Source of the DNA: Branchiostoma floridae | Taxonomy: Eukaryota; Chordata; Leptocardii; Amphioxiformes; Branchiostomatidae | Length of the DNA: 64,000 nucleotides | Reading direction: 5' to 3' | NCBI RefSeq assembly: GCF_000003815.2 | Contig: NC_049992.1 | Span: 12,864,354 to 12,928,353, forward strand | In this document: piece after piece, positions 59,141-64,000 of the stretch | Layout: every line of letters starts with the position of its first letter | Position numbering within the stretch: the stretch's first letter is position 1 | Position numbers and translations under genes: made by a program | The notes under the pieces: model-generated | Databases searched by the model: none | Seen by the model: the letters and a program-made list of their open reading frames with translations, nothing else | What the model was told of the DNA's origin: nothing

Positions 59141-60340
59141 ATTAAAACCCATGAAAACACGTCAGAAGAAGCTGTAGCCGAACCTCTGCTTGGAATGTAG
59201 CATTAGAGAGTAGAGACCCTCCTCAAATTTAGGAAATTCCGAATCAGCACTACTCTCAGATGTTCGGCTCCGGTTGTTTTTTACGTGTTTTAAGCGTTTT
59301 TATCGGGATTTCCATTTATCCTGTTTTTGATGTCTAGAGCTTCGGCTCAGGCTGTTTTTTAAGCGTTTCTAGGCTCTAGTCGGAGGGGTAATCAGCCTTC
59401 CCTCCAAAAATAGGCGCCAAATCTGCTAGAGTTTCTGCAACGGATGTACTCAAATGTTTTGTATGTAACATTACTTTCACGACGAAGCCGTTAATAGACC
59501 CGACGATCTCCCGCACTCTTCAGTGCAGCAGAAATGGAAAATGTCAGCTTACCATGCCTGGTTAAGTCCACCTGTGGTTGATGGATATGGCATTAATGAT
59601 CAATATGTCATAATAACATCTAATCCATATCTACATGTGATTCCGGAAAGGCCAGGTTCTGCCGCAAAGTCTGATTAAATGTTTCCATCTGTCATCCTTC
59701 ATTGATATTCTGGAAATGTTGTTTTAGTCTATAATGTCTAAGATATTGCTTTTAAGTTAAAATGACTAGAATAACTAAATTCTCATCCAAACATTTCCTA
59801 GCTATGTCTAAGAAGTATCCATTAGCGTTGGTCTGTCACTGAATCTGACATGACGGAAATATCCATCAACTTGGTTTCTATCCCTTCTCTGTCCTTTTTA
59901 TTTAAAAGCTATCCTTTTTTATATTTTTTGGGAACATGACAAGTTATAGATAAACGTATTGTGGTTTTCAATTCATAGTTGGACCTCGGTGCGCGTCGAT
60001 AAGATTTCAATCTTATGTGTTGAAATTATATTTTTGTTCGTCCTGAGAAGGACACAGTAACGTTACAGTTGTTAACGGACTGTTTCGTGATCATTTCACA
60101 ATAAAGTAAAATCAAAGACTAAAAATTAAAAGAAACATAATAAGTGATCGATGAATCTTAAGTAGTTAGGATACGCGTTGGTTGTTTTATTCTCCATACA
60201 CGAAGTAGAGGGGGATTTGCATTCTGTTGAAAGCCAATTACTAATCCACACCTAGTGGACGCCGGTGAGAAGGACCGGAGATGAGCTCCTCAAGAAGCGC
60301 GGCGCGTTCATGAACAAAGAGATGAATCAATAGACCGTGT
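59141..60340. other. No gene recognised
   Basis: Contains tctgcttggaatgtag near 59190, a lone piece of the CTCCAAGCAGA terminus, and two similar segments around ttcggctcc/ttcggctcagg (59262 and 59340), each followed by gttttttA(c/a). No exon or RNA gene seen. Confidence 0.4.
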
Positions 60341-60515
60341 GACGAAACTGTGTGACGAAACTGTGCTTCTCATCTTCAAGTCTTTGTATGCTCCGGCTCA
60401 GTCTCGTGTCCTTGTGGATGATTATGAAGCAGGAACAGTGTCAAAAAAGTACAATATACGTATATGTATATATACTTATAATTGATATGTCAGCCTTTCC
60501 CCGATTTTCGACAGC

Positions 60516-60604
60516 TAAAATCAAATGTAGTGGTAGATAATCGTATATGTATATATCTATCGTATCGTATATATAGCGCTTATCTACCACTGCATTTGAT
60601 TTTG
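60516..60604. repeat. Inverted repeat, 89 bp
   Basis: taaaatcaaatgtagtggta followed by gataatcg is mirrored by cgcttatctaccactgcatt followed by tgatttt. A small foldback with an AT-rich loop. Confidence 0.8.
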
Positions 60605-60605
60605 A

Positions 60606-60617
<12 letters not shown>

Positions 60618-60691
<74 letters not shown>

Positions 60692-60803
60692 CATATGTAT
60701 TTACATATGTATGTAGAGAGAGAGAGAGAGAGAAAGATATAATTCTAAAACATCTGAGAGAAGGATATATTTGTCTTAAATACATCTATATATATATATA
60801 TAA

Positions 60804-60835
<32 letters not shown>

Positions 60836-60850
60836 TGAGAGAGAGTCTAT
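60618..60850. repeat. Compound microsatellite: TG, TA, GA
   Basis: (TG)n at about 60613-60642, (TA)n at about 60646-60685, (GA)n at about 60715-60733, then (TA)n and (GA)n again at about 60788-60844. It produces low-complexity open frames on both strands that are not genes. Confidence 0.92.
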
Positions 60851-61185
60851 ATCAATTCACATTTCCACATATTTTATTACTCTAGATCAATGTATAATGC
60901 ATAAAGATAAGACATGTTATTCACATAAGCAAGTATTTCTATAAGCCTTATCAATCGGATCCTAAATCTGATTGGATCTCAAGATTTATTCCGTCTCATC
61001 TAATTTCCTGCCGGTGTTGAGAATACAACTATGAAGCCTCTAATATAATGTCATTCCTGAAGCTGTCGTCACACTAGTAGCGACCTTTGACAGATCTTTG
61101 ATCGCCAGAAGGTCTGACGGATTTCAAAATCGCTAGAGCGAGTTGGGGGTGTTTTTCGCCTGAAAATCTTCCCTACCACATTAGA

Positions 61186-61270
61186 TGGTAATCTCCAAGC
61201 TTAGGCAGATCCTACTGTATCATAGAATAGTATCAAACGCTAATGCAAATGAGTGTAGCCGGCCTAGGAG
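61186..61270. mobile_element. Half copy of the CTCCAAGC element
   Basis: aatctccaagcttaggcaga, tcctactgta, then atagaatagtatcaaacg matches the left half of the 56.46-kb element. The right arm is not present. Confidence 0.5.
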
Positions 61271-61291
61271 TGTGTGTTGGCTACCGAAGGT

Positions 61292-61565
61292 AATTTGACG
61301 GGGATCAGTGGCCTGCGAACGTAGGCCAACCTCTGAACATTCGAGAGGACAATTTGTCGCGTTGCTGCGGAAAGTGTCCTTTGGAGCTGACATACACACA
61401 CTGGGAGAGCTGTGTTTCTGTTGTGCAATTTGACGGGGTTCAGTGGCCTGTGAACATAGGCCAATCTCTGAAAAATTCGCTTAGTGATTGCGAAAAAAAA
61501 TGGTCGCATTGCTGTGTCCTTTGGAGCTGACATATTCTCGCTTGTAGAGCTGTGTTTCCGTCGTA
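61292..61565. repeat. Two-copy tandem duplication, about 134-bp period
   Basis: Each copy runs from aatttgacgggg through cagtggcctg, gaacataggccaa, tctctgaa, gtcctttggagctgacata to gagctgtgtttc. Copy 1 is about 61292-61425 and copy 2 about 61427-61565. It lies 0.5 kb upstream of the GPCR start. Confidence 0.82.
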
Positions 61566-62035
61566 TGCTGTCTGTTTTACAGCAAGAGGTTTACAGTTTC
61601 GTTAGTCCTCGCCGCGTCGTCGTCAAAGTCTACATTCCCACAGAGTAATCGGAGAATCGAAAAAAATGTATAGATGTCATTAATCTTTGATATTTTTTTG
61701 ATACATTAGAGATATGAGCTTCCCTCAGCAAGCATTTGGTAGGACCTTCCAGACGTATTTGGCAATTAACATGTTGTCGAATGAATCATTGAATTGAAGG
61801 TTGCTAAGACGACGGGGCGTCATCCAGTAATTTATTCTCAAGTCACGGATTGGCTTTAGCTTTAACGCCTGCATGTAAACGCCTCAGTATGCGTAAAAGA
61901 GGACCGTCATATTGGTTATGTGCTTTGTCCGCTCATCGTTTTGTTCAGGTAGGCATGCACTCTTTCAAACAGATTTCCTTTGACTGGCCCGTTCCGACTA
62001 TATCGTGACTCTCTAAGTATTCCCAGTGGCTAACC

Positions 62036-62554
62036 ATGGCGTCCTCTCCCCGGCCTTTCCCTTACAACACGTCCGTGACATCCCCGACGGTGCATGCGGA
62101 GGTCAGCGCAATCTTCCCCACGGACAACCCGTCCTCCTTCGGGGAGGAGAACGGCACAGTCTGTACCACCGGTGATTATCCTTACACCTACAACCAGACA
62201 GTCTTTATCTCCTCCATTGTCTCTGTCGTCATCTTGGGGATCATTGTCGGGAACTTCTTCGTCTGTACGTCGACGCTGACCCAGAGAAAGCTCCGGACTG
62301 TCCACAACTGGTTCCTCACCTCTCTGGCCATAGCTGACCTCCTGGTAGGAGTCCTCATCATGCCCCTGGCCCTGGTGAACGAACTCCTGGGCTACTGGTA
62401 CTTTGGGGAGGTTCTGTGCGAAGTGTTTCTGTCCACGGACATCTTCGTGTGCACGGCGTCCATCCTCAACCTGTGCGGCATCGCCATCGACCGTTACTGG
62501 GCCGCCACCAACGCTACTGACCTGGCCGGGATCATGGAAAGAAGACGAGCTAAG
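62036..62554 (+). CDS. Biogenic-amine-type GPCR, first coding exon (TM1-TM3)
   Basis: Starts at ATG 62036 in a good context (aaccatggc) and encodes 173 codons before an in-phase GT at 62555 (AAG|GTCTCA). N-x-S/T sites N11, N39 and N53 lie in the extracellular N-terminus. TM1 is about 55-80 (N73 = 1.50), TM2 about 92-117 (LAIAD, D101 = 2.50), W121 in the first loop, C128 = 3.25, TM3 with D135 = 3.32 and the DRY motif 152-154 followed by WA. D3.32 with DRYWA marks receptors for amines such as serotonin, octopamine, tyramine, dopamine or adrenergic ligands. Which ligand cannot be told without TM5-TM7. No continuation was found to 64000, so the gene is partial here. If the donor is not used, the frame ends four codons later (VSFF), which would give a truncated protein. 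Confidence 0.85.
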
Positions 62555-62789
62555 GTCTCATTTTTTTAAGTTTTTGTTCCGTAGAAAAGTTTTTGCTGCT
62601 CATAGATGCTCATAGATATTCCAATGTCAAACTCTAACGTTGTTACTCCATTCTTCTCGAAATGACTAAAAACATTCTTTGAATTAGTAAAATTCATCCG
62701 AACTACTTGAGTTTTCTATGGGAAAATCGCCCAAGATAAGGATTCACACCCAAAGACGTTTCTAGTGAAATTCCCAAACCCACTTATTG

Positions 62790-63065
62790 TGTAAATATAG
62801 CGCGTGGGGCAGTACATTAACCAGCGCCTTCAGAGAAGAAGTCAAACCCCAAAAATATAATCCCACTACTAGTAAGAACTAAAAACAACTGCACACAGTT
62901 CAGATGCAGATCTGCCAGATTCAGTAATAGTATATTTCCTTTTATTGTATCATTGTTGAACGGATTTTAATGAATTTCCAAACAAATGTCTATGTCTCAT
63001 ACCCCAATTCAGCCTTATGGCTTCAATGGTATTTGCGTACGTTTCATCGCAAATAAACCAATCAT
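62790..63065 (+). mobile_element. Possible LINE 3'-end remnant
   Basis: cagagaagaagtcaaacccc and a later cgcaaataaaccaatcattc resemble the ends at 15.7 and 48.0 kb. Similarity in between is low, so this is tentative. It would lie in the GPCR intron. Confidence 0.35.
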
Positions 63066-64000
63066 TCATAACGCCAAAGATAGTACACGTATACGTATCT
63101 TATAGTTGGTTAGACATTAGTAGTATATAGTCCATTACTTTTTCTTTTACATCTTTTTCTTTGATAATGTACATTCATAAAGCCATTGGCTTAGGGCAAA
63201 TGAATATCATCATTTTCCGTGCACTTGTCATACTAATTCCCCACTTCTATCTGGAGAATATCCTAATAAGACAGAGGCTTTATTGAAATTATTTACTGAG
63301 CTGCGGCCTAGCGGTTCATCCTCCCAATGAAATGAAATGTTCTACTCCATCCACTTTGGAACGTCTCCCGACCTTCGCCGCCCTGTTCATCAGCTTAACG
63401 ACCATGGCTGTACTATAAAAGACCCCGATAAATGGATCTAGTGTAAAATGTCGCAGATAATCTGACTTGGAAGTCGTGCTGTATACCTGGTGTCCTCTGT
63501 ACTGGCTTAGACAACATACCAAACAGCCACTCTTCAATACACTTAACTATTGGCGATAACGGATAGGACATGAAGGTTTAGCTGAACATGAAGCGTATCC
63601 GGTTCCAATTTCTGATGTTTAAACAAGATCTCTCTGAAGCTAAACAAGTCCTCAGATAAACCAACAGTCGGCATCATACTGAGATAAGTTTTCTCTGCCT
63701 CTAGAAAATTTCAATGGGCGCCGCTGTGCTTTGATTCAAACTAACCAATAACAATGTCACACCATGGTATTTACTGTCTCATTGATCTATATTGCAGGGT
63801 ATTTTGTTAAAAGGTTCTTTGTATACAACTAACAGCAGTGATTCGGCAGCCCTTGTTCCTACCTTCCTCGGGGCAATGCTGACTAATTCTACCGCTTCCA
63901 TGACGAACCAAAACCTCGATAGCTGATTGTCATTAGCTGCGAAGAAAGAACTCTAATACTAAGTCAAATCACTGCTGGATCTAATGACGTCAACTATTCA
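63066..64000. other. No gene recognised
   Basis: Probably GPCR intron or downstream flank. An antisense frame at 63316-63537 shows no domain, and no exon with TM4-TM7 features is visible. Confidence 0.4.

Noticed and set aside
58082-59152. 356-codon minus-strand frame fusing a LINE piece to a repetitive peptide
   Set aside because: The repetitive part is the 97-bp array read in three phases in turn; the front part is a truncated LINE. It is not a protein gene.
60441-60885. Open frames over TG/TA/GA repeats
   Set aside because: Pure simple-repeat translation (VCVCVC, IYIYIY, RERERE).

Overview
The window is animal nuclear DNA: intron-rich genes with GT-AG and a few GC-AG introns, many short terminal-inverted-repeat elements, non-LTR retrotransposon remnants, mini- and microsatellites, and one 100-N assembly gap (8345-8444). 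The protein families (a class IA PI3-kinase p110 that resembles vertebrate beta and delta, a local expansion of RPE65/BCO-type carotenoid oxygenases, an aminergic GPCR) and the repeat content fit an invertebrate deuterostome, most likely a lancelet (Branchiostoma). That organism call is inference.

Layout. 1-10.4 kb: no convincing gene; a two-copy tandem repeat at 2.05-2.48 kb, a 45-bp minisatellite at 3.31-5.08 kb, a hAT-type non-autonomous element with an exact 8-bp target duplication at 5.98-6.36 kb, retrotransposon remnants at 7.3-8.3 and 9.1-9.4 kb, and a large near-palindrome at 10.4-10.6 kb. 10.9-32.9 kb: three carotenoid-oxygenase-like genes, A (minus, 2 exons), B (minus, 3 exons) and D (plus, 3 exons). 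B and D share exon structure and point away from each other. Between them lie a 1.6-kb LINE fragment, two short LINE 3' tails and duplicated blocks. 33-39 kb: repeat-rich spacer with a possible 5' non-coding exon near 36.2 kb. 39.09-53.36 kb: a complete 21-coding-exon p110 gene (plus), 1060 codons in frame through every junction I assigned. 53.4-62 kb: probable 3'UTR, palindromic elements, a CpG-rich block, a 97-bp tandem array abutting a LINE fragment, simple repeats and a 134-bp tandem duplication. 62.04-62.55 kb: first coding exon of a biogenic-amine-type GPCR (TM1-TM3); the rest of the gene is not seen here.

The most interesting system is the carotenoid-oxygenase cluster. All three proteins keep the four iron-binding histidines of the RPE65/BCO fold, but each starts with a signal-peptide-like segment, lacks the PDPC(K/R) cysteine region, and has Asp at the position of one outer-sphere Glu (RPE65 E148). 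They look like a secreted or ER-lumenal branch of a family normally found in cytosol, membrane-associated or mitochondrial. The PI3-kinase gene also carries several partial copies of its own first coding exon in introns 1 and 2.
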